A DNA stretch of 64,000 bases, from assembly GCF_003260265.1 (NCBI RefSeq), contig NZ_QITQ01000013.1:29152-93151 (forward strand), read 5' to 3'. Positions 1 to 8,893 of this stretch are shown here, in pieces (positions within the stretch are counted from its first letter, which is position 1; every line of letters begins with the position of its first letter). The position numbers and the translations under genes were made by a program. The notes under the pieces were generated by a model. The model worked only from the letters and a program-made list of their open reading frames with translations. It was not told the DNA's origin and did no database searches. Source of the DNA: Roseovarius amoyensis. GTDB lineage: Bacteria > Pseudomonadota > Alphaproteobacteria > Rhodobacterales > Rhodobacteraceae.

Positions 1-1
1 C

Positions 2-58
2 GGCTGGCCCGACTGGATGACGGTCACACCCGCGGTCCGGCGCGGCTGGGGCCTGTAG
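2..58 (+). CDS. C-terminal tail of a gene entering from the left (unassigned)
   Basis: One reading frame is open from the window edge to a TAG at 56-58 and ends in the residues VRRGWGL. About 70 bases separate this stop from the pyrE start, which is compatible with the last codons of an upstream co-directional gene. Eighteen codons are too few to identify a family. In related genomes a pyrimidine gene such as pyrC often precedes pyrE, but nothing visible here proves that. The stretch could also be chance. Confidence 0.3.
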   Translation, partial: GWPDWMTVTPAVRRGWGL

Positions 59-131
59 GTGCTTGCAGTTCACCGCACCGCCGGGTTAGGCCATTGCCGC
101 ACCACCGCCCCAAACACGAGGCCTGCCGCCG

Positions 132-806
132 ATGATCCCGTCGACTTATCCGCCCAAATCCGAAATCGCCCGCCTGACCGCGCGGATGCTGCTGGAAATC
201 GGCGCGGTGCATTTCAATGCGCGCGAGCCCTTTACCCTGGCCAGCGGCCTGCCCTCGCCCACCTATATCGACTGCCGCAAGCTGATCTCGTATCCGCGCA
301 TCCGGTCCACGCTGATGGATTTTCTGGCCGTCACCGTCCTGCGCGAGGCCGGGTTCGAGGCATTCGACAACATCGCCGGGGGCGAAACCGCCGGCATCCC
401 CTTTGCCGCGCTGGTGGCCGAGCGGCTGGCGCTGCCGATGACCTATGTCAGAAAAAAACCCAAGGGCTATGGCCGCAACGCGCGAATCGAGGGCGAGATG
501 ACCCCCGGCCAGCGCGTGCTGCTAGTCGAGGACCTGACCACCGATGGCGGCTCCAAGCTCAGCTTTGTTGACGCCATCCGCGAAACCGGGGCGACCTGCG
601 GCCATACGGCGGTGATCTTCTACTACGGCATCTTTCCCGAGACCGTTAAGACACTGGGCGATCACGGGGTTGCCCTGCACCACCTGTGCACCTGGGCCGA
701 CGTGCTGGCCGAGGCGCGCGAGCAGGAGGCGTTCGATACCGAGACGCTGAACGGGGTGGCAGAGTTCCTGAACGATCCGCGCAGCTGGCAGGCGGCGCGG
801 GGCTGA
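132..806 (+). CDS. pyrE: Orotate phosphoribosyltransferase
   Basis: Converts orotate and PRPP to orotidine 5'-monophosphate plus pyrophosphate in the cytoplasm, the fifth step of UMP synthesis. The 224-residue product has the type I phosphoribosyltransferase PRPP loop [14 protein letters not shown] at about residues 129-142. The catalytic flexible loop with [17 protein letters not shown] lies at about 105-121. Length is normal for the alphaproteobacterial form. The ATG at 132 gives the expected N-terminus and no better start is visible. The downstream gene dnaB has its own leader region, so the two are probably transcribed separately. Confidence 0.95.
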   Translation: MIPSTYPPKSEIARLTARMLLEIGAVHFNAREPFTLASGLPSPTYIDCRKLISYPRIRSTLMDFLAVTVLREAGFEAFDNIAGGETAGIPFAALVAERLALPMTYVRKKPKGYGRNARIEGEMTPGQRVLLVEDLTTDGGSKLSFVDAIRETGATCGHTAVIFYYGIFPETVKTLGDHGVALHHLCTWADVLAEAREQEAFDTETLNGVAEFLNDPRSWQAARG

Positions 807-890
807 CAGCGGTGTTGCTGGGCTGCATCACCGCCCGGCAGCGCCCAACCACAGGATATAGTGGCACATCACTGCGCCATTTCTAAATCC

Positions 891-923
891 TGTGGAATCT
901 GTTATCCACAGACGATCCACAGA
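891..923 (+). promoter_or_regulatory. Cluster of DnaA-box-like sites upstream of dnaB
   Basis: A perfect consensus DnaA box, TTATCCACA, lies at 902-910. An inverted partial copy (TGTGGAATC, 891-899) and a direct partial copy (GATCCACAG, 914-922) flank it. All fall within the 183-base gap between pyrE and dnaB, about 70-100 bases before the dnaB start. DnaA binding to such boxes is well established; control of dnaB by DnaA here is inference. No oriC-like AT-rich unwinding region is apparent. Confidence 0.55.
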
Positions 924-989
924 AACATACAAGTTGCGTGGCCGCGCCCGGTCTCGATATGACAGGCGCATCTGCAAAAGGGGAACGGG

Positions 990-2483
990 ATGACGAATGT
1001 TACCAGCTTCAACGCCACCGGCGCTGAGGCCAAGGGCGAAGTATCGCTGCCGCACTCCATCGAGGCTGAACAGCAGCTTCTGGGCGCCATCCTGACCAAC
1101 AACGACATCTATGACCGGGTGTCGAACCTGATCGGGCCGCAGCATTTCTATGAACCGGTGCATGCCCGCATCTTCGAGGTCGCCGCGACGCGCATCGCCA
1201 AGGGCAACCTATCCTCGCCGGTGACGCTCAAGACCTTTTTCGAGGATGACGAGGGGCTCAAGGAACTGGGCGGGCCGGCCTATCTGGTGCGCCTTGCCGG
1301 CTCGGCCATCAGCGCCTTTGCCGCGCGTGACTATGCGCAGATGATCTATGACATGGCGATCCGCCGCGAACTGATCGAACTCGGCCACGAAATCGCCGAC
1401 CGCGCCGCCCGCGCCGAAGTTTCGGTCGAACCGCGCGACCAGATCGTGGCGGCCGAGCAAAGCCTTTATTCCCTTGCCGAACAGGGCCAGTCTGAACGCG
1501 GATTTCAAAGCTTTCTCAGTGCCGTAAAGGACGCAGTTGATGTTGCAAACGCCGCCTATCGCCGCGACGGCGGGCTGGCGGGGCTGTCGACCGGACTGGT
1601 CGATATGGACCGCAAGCTGGGCGGGCTGCACCGCTCTGACCTGCTGATCCTTGCCGGGCGGCCGTCGATGGGCAAGACGTCGCTGGCGACCAACATCGCC
1701 TTCAACATCGCCAAGGCCTATCGCCGCGGTCCCCTGCCCGAGGGTGGCGAAGGCGCGATCGACGGCGGCGTGGTGGGCTTTTTCAGCCTCGAGATGAGCG
1801 CCGAACAGCTGGCCGCGCGGGTTCTGTCCGAGGCGGCCGAGATCCCGTCGGAACAGATCCGCCGCGGTGACATGACCGAGGCCGAATTCCGCCGCTTCGT
1901 CGAGGCCGCCAAGACGCTGGAGGCCTGCCCGCTCTACATCGACGACACCCCCGCCCTGCCGATCAGCCAGCTTTCGGCGCGGGCACGGCGGCTGAAACGC
2001 ACCCACGGGCTGGATGTGCTGATCGTCGACTACCTGCAGCTTGTCCGCCCCGCCACCGCGCGCGACAGCCGCGTGAACGAGGTGTCGGAAATCACCCAGG
2101 GGCTAAAGGCCATCGCCAAGGAGTTGGATATCCCGGTGATCGCCCTGTCGCAGCTTTCGCGCCAGGTCGAATCGCGCGAGGACAAGCGCCCGCAACTGTC
2201 GGACCTGCGCGAATCGGGGTCGATCGAACAGGACGCCGATGTGGTGATGTTCGTCTTCCGCGAAGAATACTATGCCGAGCGCGAAAAGCCGTCCGAGGAC
2301 AAGATCGACGAGATGGTCAAGTGGCAGGAACGGATGGAACGCCTGCACGGCCGCGCCGAGATCGTCATCGGCAAACAGCGCCACGGCCCCATCGGCACCA
2401 TCGAGCTGAGCTTCGAGGGCCAGTTCACCCGCTTCGGCAACCTCGTCAAGCCGTGGCAGCAGCAAGGCGGCGAAGGGTACTGA
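990..2483 (+). CDS. dnaB: Replicative DNA helicase DnaB
   Basis: Hexameric 5'-3' helicase that unwinds the chromosome ahead of the replisome and recruits primase. The 497-residue product has the N-terminal DnaB domain (SIEAEQQLLGAIL, about residues 28-40), a linker, and a RecA-like core. Walker A (GRPSMGKTS) is near residue 225 and Walker B (LDVLIVDYLQL) near 343-354. The C-terminal part contains LSDLRESGSIEQDADVV, typical of DnaB. Length matches the family and there is no intein. The ATG at 990 follows an A/G-rich stretch (AAAGGGGAACGGG). The next gene starts one base after its stop, suggesting cotranscription. Confidence 0.97.
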   Translation: MTNVTSFNATGAEAKGEVSLPHSIEAEQQLLGAILTNNDIYDRVSNLIGPQHFYEPVHARIFEVAATRIAKGNLSSPVTLKTFFEDDEGLKELGGPAYLVRLAGSAISAFAARDYAQMIYDMAIRRELIELGHEIADRAARAEVSVEPRDQIVAAEQSLYSLAEQGQSERGFQSFLSAVKDAVDVANAAYRRDGGLAGLSTGLVDMDRKLGGLHRSDLLILAGRPSMGKTSLATNIAFNIAKAYRRGPLPEGGEGAIDGGVVGFFSLEMSAEQLAARVLSEAAEIPSEQIRRGDMTEAEFRRFVEAAKTLEACPLYIDDTPALPISQLSARARRLKRTHGLDVLIVDYLQLVRPATARDSRVNEVSEITQGLKAIAKELDIPVIALSQLSRQVESREDKRPQLSDLRESGSIEQDADVVMFVFREEYYAEREKPSEDKIDEMVKWQERMERLHGRAEIVIGKQRHGPIGTIELSFEGQFTRFGNLVKPWQQQGGEGY

Positions 2484-2484
2484 G

Positions 2485-2928
2485 ATGGATATCGACAACT
2501 TCATGGCCGCCTACAAGCGGGTTTGGAAGGCGCAGGATTCCGAAGGATTCGCCGCGCTCTTTACCCCGGACGGGCAGTACTGGAACACGCCCTTTCAGGT
2601 GCAGGACAGTTTCGACGCGCGCAAGACATACTGGGACCGGATCAAGCTGCAGGACCGGATTTCGCTGCGCTACGAGGTTCTGTCGCGCAACGACAATGGC
2701 GGCATCGCGCATTGGAACGTCACCTATCAGGTCGCGTCCGAAGAGCTGTTCCAGATCTGGGCCAAATCCGCCGGCACCGGCCTGCCCGACCGCAAGCCGG
2801 GCGACCCGCTGCCGTGGATGGAGCTGGACGGCATGCTGAGCGCCCAGTTCGACCGCGGCGGGCCGGATGGTGGGCTGGCACGCGAGGTGCGCATCTGGTG
2901 GCATTCTCTGCCCCGCCCTCAGGGCTGA
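2485..2928 (+). CDS. SnoaL/NTF2-like domain protein
   Basis: A 147-residue protein with the size and pattern of the NTF2-like cone fold. It has an N-terminal helix (MDIDNFMAAYKRVWKAQD), then FAALFTPDGQYWNTPFQ, typical of SnoaL/DUF4440 proteins in which a hydrophobic pocket faces the sheet. A conserved-looking NVTYQV strand and a C-terminal EVRIWWHSL strand follow. No catalytic function can be assigned; relatives include isomerases, dehydratases and non-enzymatic scaffolds. It begins one base after the dnaB stop and ends 48 bases before alr, so it probably shares the dnaB transcript. Confidence 0.7.
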   Translation: MDIDNFMAAYKRVWKAQDSEGFAALFTPDGQYWNTPFQVQDSFDARKTYWDRIKLQDRISLRYEVLSRNDNGGIAHWNVTYQVASEELFQIWAKSAGTGLPDRKPGDPLPWMELDGMLSAQFDRGGPDGGLAREVRIWWHSLPRPQG

Positions 2929-2976
2929 CCCGCCTTTCCGCTTGACCCGCGCCACGAGACTGTCAAAACCCCGCAC

Positions 2977-4014
2977 ATGGCTACTCCTATCCTGAATATC
3001 GGCCTCGACGACATCCGCGCCAACTGGCGCGCCCTTGCCGCCATGTCTGACGGCGAGACCGGCGCCGTGGTCAAGGCTGACGCCTATGGGCTGGGCGCCG
3101 GCAAGGTTGCCCGCGCCCTTGCCCGCGAAGGTGCGCGCAAGTTCTTTGTCGCCATCGCCGAAGAGGGCGCCGCCCTGCGGCAGGAACTGGGGCCCGGCCC
3201 CGCGATCCATGTCTTTTCCGGTCACATGCCCGGCGACGCCGACATGATCCGCGACACCGAACTGGTGCCGATGATCAATTCCATCGACCAGCTTATCCGC
3301 CATGTCGAGGCCCTGCCGGGCGCGCCCTTTGGCATCCAGCTTGACACCGGCATGAACCGGCTGGGGATGGAGCCCGCCGAATGGGGCGCCGTGGCCGAGG
3401 TGGCGCTGGAACAGCGCCCCGTGCTGGTAATGAGCCATCTCGCCTGCGCCGATGAACCCGACCACCCGATGAACGCGAAGCAACTGCGCGCCTTTCGCGA
3501 GATGACGGATGGCCTGGGCATTCCCCGCTCGCTGGCCAATACGGGCGGCGTGCTGCTGGGGGCCGACTATCATTTCGAGGTTTCCCGCCCCGGTATCGGC
3601 CTCTATGGCGGGCTGCCATTCGTAGATGCGCGCCCGGTCGTGTCGCTCGACCTGCCGGTGATCCAGTGCCGCACGCTCGCCCCCAGCGAAACGGTGGGAT
3701 ACGGCTGCGATTTCGCCGCCGTGCGCGAGACCCGCATCGCCACCGTCGCCGCCGGCTATGCCGACGGCATCCTGCGGGCGATGGGGCCGAAGACGCGTCT
3801 CTATGCCGACGACCTCGCCTGCCCGATCGCCGGGCGCATCTCGATGGACCTGATCTGCGTCGACATCACCGGGCTGGACGACGACCCGACATCGTTGGAG
3901 CTGCTTGGCCGGCACCAGTCGGTCGATACCCTGGCCGACAATGCCGGCACCATCGGTTATGAAATCCTCACCTCGCTTGGGTCGCGCTATCGCAGACGCT
4001 ATCGCGGCCAATGA
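2977..4014 (+). CDS. alr: Alanine racemase
   Basis: PLP-dependent enzyme that interconverts L- and D-alanine to supply D-alanine for peptidoglycan. In the 345-residue product the PLP lysine is in [12 protein letters not shown] (K33). A second signature (GFAGYADG-like [13 protein letters not shown]) and the catalytic tyrosine region (ETVGYGCDF) are present, with [12 protein letters not shown] near the C-terminus. Slightly short for the family but with both domains. Its TGA overlaps the ATG of the next gene in ATGA (4011-4014), so translation of alr and the Mla-type transporter is probably coupled. Both products serve the cell envelope. Confidence 0.95.
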   Translation: MATPILNIGLDDIRANWRALAAMSDGETGAVVKADAYGLGAGKVARALAREGARKFFVAIAEEGAALRQELGPGPAIHVFSGHMPGDADMIRDTELVPMINSIDQLIRHVEALPGAPFGIQLDTGMNRLGMEPAEWGAVAEVALEQRPVLVMSHLACADEPDHPMNAKQLRAFREMTDGLGIPRSLANTGGVLLGADYHFEVSRPGIGLYGGLPFVDARPVVSLDLPVIQCRTLAPSETVGYGCDFAAVRETRIATVAAGYADGILRAMGPKTRLYADDLACPIAGRISMDLICVDITGLDDDPTSLELLGRHQSVDTLADNAGTIGYEILTSLGSRYRRRYRGQ

Positions 4015-4796
4015 GGTGGGTTGCAGCCTTTCTCGCCGCTATCGGGCGCACGGTGCTGCAAACACTGGCCATGATCGGGCGGTTGACGCTCTATGCGCTG
4101 GACACGATCAGCCACATGGTGCGACCGCCCTTTTACCTTAAAGAACTGCTGCAAAGCCTTATGAACGTTGGCTATTTCAGCCTGCCAGTGGTGGGATTGA
4201 CGGCAATCTTTACCGGCGGCGCACTGGCATTGCAGATCTATGCGGGCGGCGCGCGCTTCAACGCCGAGGCGGTGGTGCCCCAGATCGTGGCCATCGGCAT
4301 GGTGCGTGAACTGGGGCCGGTGCTCGTGGGGCTGATGGTGGCGGCGCGCGTGACGTCGTCCATCGCCGCCGAGATCGCCACCATGAAGGTGACGGAACAG
4401 ATCGATGCGCTGGTGACCCTGTCGACCCACCCGATGAAATACCTTACCGTGCCGCGTGTTCTGGCGGGGCTGCTGATGGTGCCGCTGCTGGTGGGCATCG
4501 GCGATATCATCGGGGTAATGGGCGGTTACATGGTTGCCACGCGCACGCTGGGCTTCAACCCCGGCACCTATCTGAAAAACACCGTCGATTTCATCGAAAC
4601 CCTCGACGTGGTGTCGAGCCTGGTCAAGGGGGCGGCGTTCGGGTTCATCGCCACGCTGCTGGGCTGCTATTTCGGCATGCACACGGGCCGCGGCGCACAG
4701 GGCGTCGGCCGCGCCACCAAGTCGGCGGTCGAGGCGGCGGCGATCCTGATCCTTGCCACCAACTTCGTTCTCACCAGCCTGTTTTTCTCGATATGA
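4011..4796 (+). CDS. mlaE: MlaE-family ABC transporter permease
   Basis: Inner-membrane permease of the Mla/MCE-type lipid transporter that moves phospholipid between the envelope membranes. The 261-residue product has the MlaE (DUF140) features: hydrophobic helices, the segment [42 protein letters not shown], and a long final helix. The gene overlaps alr upstream and mlaF downstream by 4 bases each. The MCE substrate-binding (mlaD) and periplasmic (mlaB, mlaC) components are not in the window and must lie elsewhere. I use the symbol by homology; related permeases also serve plant-type TGD systems. Confidence 0.9.
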   Translation: MRWVAAFLAAIGRTVLQTLAMIGRLTLYALDTISHMVRPPFYLKELLQSLMNVGYFSLPVVGLTAIFTGGALALQIYAGGARFNAEAVVPQIVAIGMVRELGPVLVGLMVAARVTSSIAAEIATMKVTEQIDALVTLSTHPMKYLTVPRVLAGLLMVPLLVGIGDIIGVMGGYMVATRTLGFNPGTYLKNTVDFIETLDVVSSLVKGAAFGFIATLLGCYFGMHTGRGAQGVGRATKSAVEAAAILILATNFVLTSLFFSI

Positions 4797-5539
4797 TCGA
4801 GCTCAGGGACGTTCATAAGGCGTTTGGCAGCAACAAGGTGCTGCGGGGGATCAACCTGTCGGTGGCGCGCGGCACCTCGCTGGTGATCATCGGCGGCTCG
4901 GGCACCGGCAAGTCGGTGGCGCTGAAATGCATCCTTGGCCTCATTCGCCCCGACAGCGGGCTGATCACGCTTGACGATATGGACGTAACCAAGGGCGACC
5001 GCGATGCGTTCCTGGCGCGGTTCGGGATGCTGTTTCAGGGCGGCGCGCTGTTTGATTCGCTGCCGGTATGGCAGAACGTGGCGTTTCGCCTGATGCGTGG
5101 CTCGCTCAAGCGGCCAAAGGCCGAGGCGCGCGAGATCGCCATCGAGAAACTGCGCCGCGTCGGGCTGAAGCCCGAACAGGCCGATCTGTTCCCCGCCGAG
5201 CTGTCTGGCGGCATGCAAAAGCGCGTCGGCCTTGCCCGCGCCATCGCCGCCGAGCCCGAGATCATATTCTTTGATGAGCCCACATCGGGCCTCGACCCGA
5301 TCATGTCGGGGGTGATCAACGACCTGATCCGCGAAATCGTGACCGAGATGGGCGCCACCGCCATGACCATCACCCACGACATGACCAGCGTGCGCGCCAT
5401 CGCCGACAACGTGGCGATGCTGCATGACGGGGTGATCAAGTGGACCGGGCCGGTATCGCAACTGGACAATTCGGGCGATCCCTATCTCGACCAGTTCATC
5501 CACGGCCGTGCCGAAGGGCCGATCGAGGCGGTGCGGTGA
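4793..5539 (+). CDS. mlaF: MlaF-type ABC transporter ATP-binding protein
   Basis: ATPase partner of the preceding permease. In 248 residues it has Walker A GGSGTGKS (34-41), the signature LSGGMQKRVGLARAI (about 138-152) and Walker B IIFFDEPTSGLDP (about 156-168), followed by the H-loop ITHD. The M-Q-K-R form of the signature is typical of MlaF. The start overlaps mlaE in ATGA. The stop overlaps the GTG of an unrelated AT-rich gene in GTGA (5536-5539), an unusual neighbour for this otherwise conserved envelope-lipid unit. Confidence 0.93.
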   Translation: MIELRDVHKAFGSNKVLRGINLSVARGTSLVIIGGSGTGKSVALKCILGLIRPDSGLITLDDMDVTKGDRDAFLARFGMLFQGGALFDSLPVWQNVAFRLMRGSLKRPKAEAREIAIEKLRRVGLKPEQADLFPAELSGGMQKRVGLARAIAAEPEIIFFDEPTSGLDPIMSGVINDLIREIVTEMGATAMTITHDMTSVRAIADNVAMLHDGVIKWTGPVSQLDNSGDPYLDQFIHGRAEGPIEAVR

Positions 5540-6171
5540 GAACAATTGTGCTAACACCTGAAGCTTTGGCGCCTTTGGGTGAAGCAAACAACGCATCTAC
5601 GTTCCTAAGTGTCTCCAGAGATGTCTTTGAGAAAAACCGAAAACCTGACTACCCTTACATAGTTGACTTGGGTGTGGAAGCCGGTCCTTTGTTGCTGCTG
5701 TTAGGGCACAGTGCAGAATTGGTTTTTAAGTCATTTCTGAGAAGTATTGGCGTTGAGAATAACAGACTAAAGACATTCAAAGGTTTCAGTTACAAGATCG
5801 ATGAAGACGGTCGTGTTAAGCGAACGAGCAAATCCGAATTCAAACGGCACGATCTTGTTTTTCTATTTCGAACGGTTCGGCAGATTTGCGCATCTCATGA
5901 TCTTGCAGATGGAATAAACTCTGCGCTGAAGCACCATGTTTTTCACCGCGAGAAGCATGAGATTTTCATGGAAACTCCCGATAAACCAACATTCAATAAT
6001 TTTTGTCAGCAGCTAAGGCTACTGAATGCGAGCTTCGACAAGCCGTTTCGTGCGCGCTACTTTCAATCTGGTATGTTTACCATACCAAATTGTGAAGTCG
6101 TCCTAGTGGCGCTGGAATCTCTCGAAAAGCGCTTGCGACGTGAGTTCTTTAGTAACTTTCGAACCGATTGA
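5536..6171 (+). CDS. AT-rich orphan gene, HEPN-like protein (tentative)
   Basis: A 211-residue product from a GTG at 5536 that overlaps the mlaF stop as GTGA. An ATG further upstream (5440) would lie inside mlaF in another frame and is unlikely. No family is recognised with certainty. Residues 58-72 (HSAELVFKSFLRSIG) and 104-111 (RHDLVFLF) resemble the paired helices of HEPN proteins, and RQICASH (115-121) fits the R-x4-6-H pattern of HEPN RNases. Base and codon use are visibly AT-rich against its neighbours, and the gene splits an envelope/repair gene run, both suggesting acquisition. A HEPN RNase or defence role is inference; a non-enzymatic HEPN-like protein is equally possible. Confidence 0.6.
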   Translation: MRTIVLTPEALAPLGEANNASTFLSVSRDVFEKNRKPDYPYIVDLGVEAGPLLLLLGHSAELVFKSFLRSIGVENNRLKTFKGFSYKIDEDGRVKRTSKSEFKRHDLVFLFRTVRQICASHDLADGINSALKHHVFHREKHEIFMETPDKPTFNNFCQQLRLLNASFDKPFRARYFQSGMFTIPNCEVVLVALESLEKRLRREFFSNFRTD

Positions 6172-6340
6172 ATTTTACCTGTTACAAATTGGAGACCAAC
6201 GCTCTTGGAGTCATTGATGCGGCATTCCTAAAGCCCAACACTCCCTGAAGACTTCCAAGCAAAATCCATCGAATTGGCGACTTGGCACCCAGCCCACAAG
6301 CTGCAAAGCTGCCCCACATCTCGTACCCGATGGATTGTCC

Positions 6341-6778
6341 ATGCTCAAATACGCCAACCTCTGCCTCCTGATCCTCTTTCCCGTCGCCTGGTTCGCGCCG
6401 ATGCTGCGGGCGGGGGTGCTGCCGCTTTTCGGGTTGTCGGAAATCTCGGTCATCTCGGGGCTGGCGTCGCTTTGGGGAACGGATGTGTTTCTGGCGCTTG
6501 TCGTCACCTTCTTTGCCCTGTTCGCCCCCTACGTCAAAACGCTGGGGCTGGCGCTGTTGCATTTCGGGCTGCTCGATATCCGGGTGCTGCCGGCGCTGAC
6601 CATCCTGGGAAAGCTGGCGATGGCCGACATATTCCTTGTCGCGCTCTACATCACCGTGTCCAAGGGCATCGGCGTGGGCCGAATTGAAACCGCCTGGGGG
6701 CTGTACCTTTTCACCTTCTGCATCCTCGCTTCCTTGGCGATCTCGATCCTTTCCGCCCGAGCAACGCGCCGGGGCTGA
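6341..6778 (+). CDS. Paraquat-inducible protein A (PqiA)-like membrane protein
   Basis: A 145-residue, strongly hydrophobic protein with about four predicted transmembrane segments: LCLLILFPVAWFAPML near the start, then ISVISGLASLWGTDVFLAL, and two later helices. It matches the single-domain PqiA family of alphaproteobacteria in pattern and size. PqiA proteins work in inter-membrane lipid transport alongside MCE proteins, which fits its place just after mlaE-mlaF, from which it is separated by the AT-rich insert and about 170 bases of atypical sequence. I chose ATG 6341; a TTG two codons upstream is possible. No strong ribosome site is visible, and the insertion may have removed its original coupling to mlaF. 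Confidence 0.75.
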   Translation: MLKYANLCLLILFPVAWFAPMLRAGVLPLFGLSEISVISGLASLWGTDVFLALVVTFFALFAPYVKTLGLALLHFGLLDIRVLPALTILGKLAMADIFLVALYITVSKGIGVGRIETAWGLYLFTFCILASLAISILSARATRRG

Positions 6779-6821
6779 CCTGACGGCTTGCCAGCGGTCG
6801 CGCCAGAGGGCAGGAAGGGAC

Positions 6822-8186
6822 ATGGCAAAATCCCCCGCCTTCACCTGCACCGCCTGCGGCGCGGTATACACCAAGTGGTCGGGCCGCTGCGAAGGCTGCG
6901 GCGCGTGGAACACCATTGTCGAAGAGGCGCCGCTGTCCTCGGGCCCGGGCAAGCAATCGCTGGGTAACAAGCGCGGCGCGGCGCTGACGCTGACCGATCT
7001 GTCGGCGAAAGAACCGCCGCCGCCGCGCACCGCCTCGGGCATGGCGGAATTCGACCGCGTGCTGGGCGGCGGGCTGGTGCCGGCCTCGGCCACGCTGGTG
7101 GGCGGCGACCCCGGCATCGGCAAATCCACCTTGCTGTTGCAGGCCGCCGCGCGGCTGGCCGAAGCGGGGCTGAAAACCCTCTACATCTCAGGCGAAGAGG
7201 CCACCGCGCAGATCCGCATGCGCGCGGCGCGGCTGGGGCTGGCCGAGGCGCCGGTCAGGCTGGCCTCTGCCACCAGCCTGCGCGACATCCTCACCACGCT
7301 CGAGGCAGAGCGTCCGGGCCTCGTGATCATCGATTCGATCCAGACCATGTGGGCCGACACCGTCGACAGCGCGCCGGGCTCGGTGGCGCAGGTGCGCGCC
7401 GCGGCGCACGAGCTGACCAGCTTTGCCAAGCGGCGCGGCGCGGCGGTGATCCTGGTCGGCCACGTCACCAAGGAGGGCCAGATCGCGGGCCCCCGCGTGG
7501 TGGAACACATGGTCGACACGGTGCTCTATTTCGAGGGCGAGCGCGGCCACCAGTTCCGCATCCTGCGCTCGGTCAAGAACCGGTTCGGCCCCGCCGACGA
7601 GATAGGCGTGTTCGAGATGACGGGTCGCGGGCTGGCCGAGGTCGCCAACCCGTCGCAGTTGTTCCTGGCCGGGCGCGGCGCGCCGGCGGCGGGATCGGTC
7701 GTCTTTGCCGGGATCGAGGGTACGCGCCCGGTGCTGGTGGAATTTCAGGCGCTGGTCGCGCCCACGTCGCTGGCGCAGCCCCGCCGCGCCGTGGTCGGCT
7801 GGGACAATGCCCGCCTGGCAATGGTGCTGGCCGTGCTCGAGGCGCGCTGCGCCATCCCGTTTGCCGGGCTCGATGTCTATCTCAACGTCGCCGGGGGGCT
7901 GCGCATCGCCGATCCGGCCGCCGACCTGGCCGCCGCGGCCGCGCTGCTGAGCGCGCGAGAAGACATCGCGCTGCCGCCCGAGGCCGTTGTTTTCGGGGAA
8001 ATCAGCCTGTCGGGCGCCTTGCGACCGGTACCGCAGAGCGAAAACAGGTTGAAAGAGGCGCAAAAACTTGGTTTCACCACGGCAATCGTACCGTCCGGCG
8101 GCAAAGCCGGCGGCGGCAAGGACATGAAGCTGCGCGACTACGGCGATCTTGCCGCGCTCGTGGGCGAGATGTTCGGCGCCGGATAG
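6822..8186 (+). CDS. radA: DNA repair protein RadA
   Basis: RecA-like ATPase that promotes branch migration during homologous recombination. The 454-residue product has an N-terminal C4 zinc finger (C9, C12, C23, C26), Walker A GGDPGIGKST (about residue 95), the RadA-specific KNRFG motif (about residue 250), and a C-terminal Lon-protease-like domain (IALPPEAVVFGEISLSGALR). The ATG at 6822 follows AGGAAGGGAC; a longer open frame upstream lies in pqiA sequence and is rejected. It forms a block with cvpA and purF downstream. Confidence 0.95.
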   Translation: MAKSPAFTCTACGAVYTKWSGRCEGCGAWNTIVEEAPLSSGPGKQSLGNKRGAALTLTDLSAKEPPPPRTASGMAEFDRVLGGGLVPASATLVGGDPGIGKSTLLLQAAARLAEAGLKTLYISGEEATAQIRMRAARLGLAEAPVRLASATSLRDILTTLEAERPGLVIIDSIQTMWADTVDSAPGSVAQVRAAAHELTSFAKRRGAAVILVGHVTKEGQIAGPRVVEHMVDTVLYFEGERGHQFRILRSVKNRFGPADEIGVFEMTGRGLAEVANPSQLFLAGRGAPAAGSVVFAGIEGTRPVLVEFQALVAPTSLAQPRRAVVGWDNARLAMVLAVLEARCAIPFAGLDVYLNVAGGLRIADPAADLAAAAALLSAREDIALPPEAVVFGEISLSGALRPVPQSENRLKEAQKLGFTTAIVPSGGKAGGGKDMKLRDYGDLAALVGEMFGAG

Positions 8187-8213
8187 GACCGGCAAGCGAA
8201 AGAGGCGGATTGC

Positions 8214-8771
8214 ATGGAAGGCTTCACCATCATAGACGGCGGCGTCGCGCTGGTGATCGTGCTCTCGGCACTGCTCGCCTATTCGCGCGGGCTGGTGCGC
8301 GAGGCGCTGGCCATCGCCGGCTGGATCGTCGCGGGCGTTCTGGCCTTTGTCTTTGCGCCGCAGGTCGAACCGCTGGTGACGGAACTGCCGGTGGTGGGCG
8401 ATTTCATCGCCGACAGTTGCGAATTGTCCATGATTACCGCCTTTACCGCCATCTTCGCGGTGGCGCTGATCGCCGCCTCGCTGATCACGCCGATGTTTTC
8501 GTCGCTGGTGCAGCGTTCGGCGCTGGGCAGCATCGACCAGGGGTTGGGTTTTCTCTTTGGCGTCGGGCGCGGCATCCTGCTGGTCGCCATCGCCTATTTC
8601 GTCTACGAGACCATCGTCACCGGCCAGAACATCCAGATGATCGACGACAGTCGCTCGGCCCGGGTCTTTGCCCGGCTGACCGAACAGGTCGAAGATCAGG
8701 ACCCGGAGGCCGCGCTTGGCTGGATCACCCGCCAATACGAACAACTCGTCGGCGTCTGCGATCAGCGCTGA
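8214..8771 (+). CDS. CvpA family protein
   Basis: A 185-residue inner-membrane protein related to E. coli CvpA, which is needed for colicin V production. Four hydrophobic stretches are visible: ALVIVLSALLAYS, ALAIAGWIVAGVLAFVFA, MITAFTAIFAVALIAASL and FGVGRGILLVAIAYFV. The segment AYSRGLVREALAIAGWIVA is a typical CvpA signature. It lies 27 bases after radA and about 120 bases before purF, the cvpA-purF order that is widely conserved. Its molecular role is not established. Confidence 0.85.
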   Translation: MEGFTIIDGGVALVIVLSALLAYSRGLVREALAIAGWIVAGVLAFVFAPQVEPLVTELPVVGDFIADSCELSMITAFTAIFAVALIAASLITPMFSSLVQRSALGSIDQGLGFLFGVGRGILLVAIAYFVYETIVTGQNIQMIDDSRSARVFARLTEQVEDQDPEAALGWITRQYEQLVGVCDQR

Positions 8772-8893
8772 TGACCCGACGCAGGAATATCATGGCGCAG
8801 CGCGTGCGAATTTAATCGTTATAGTTTCGTGACACCGAAGTTCTGACGCCCTATGAAGGGCGCAATCGGCAACCGTGAGAGTCGGAGCTGCCC

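Noticed and set aside
891..923. DnaA boxes as a chromosome origin
   Set aside because: Only three boxes, no AT-rich unwinding element, and none of the usual origin neighbours (dnaA, dnaN, parAB) are present.
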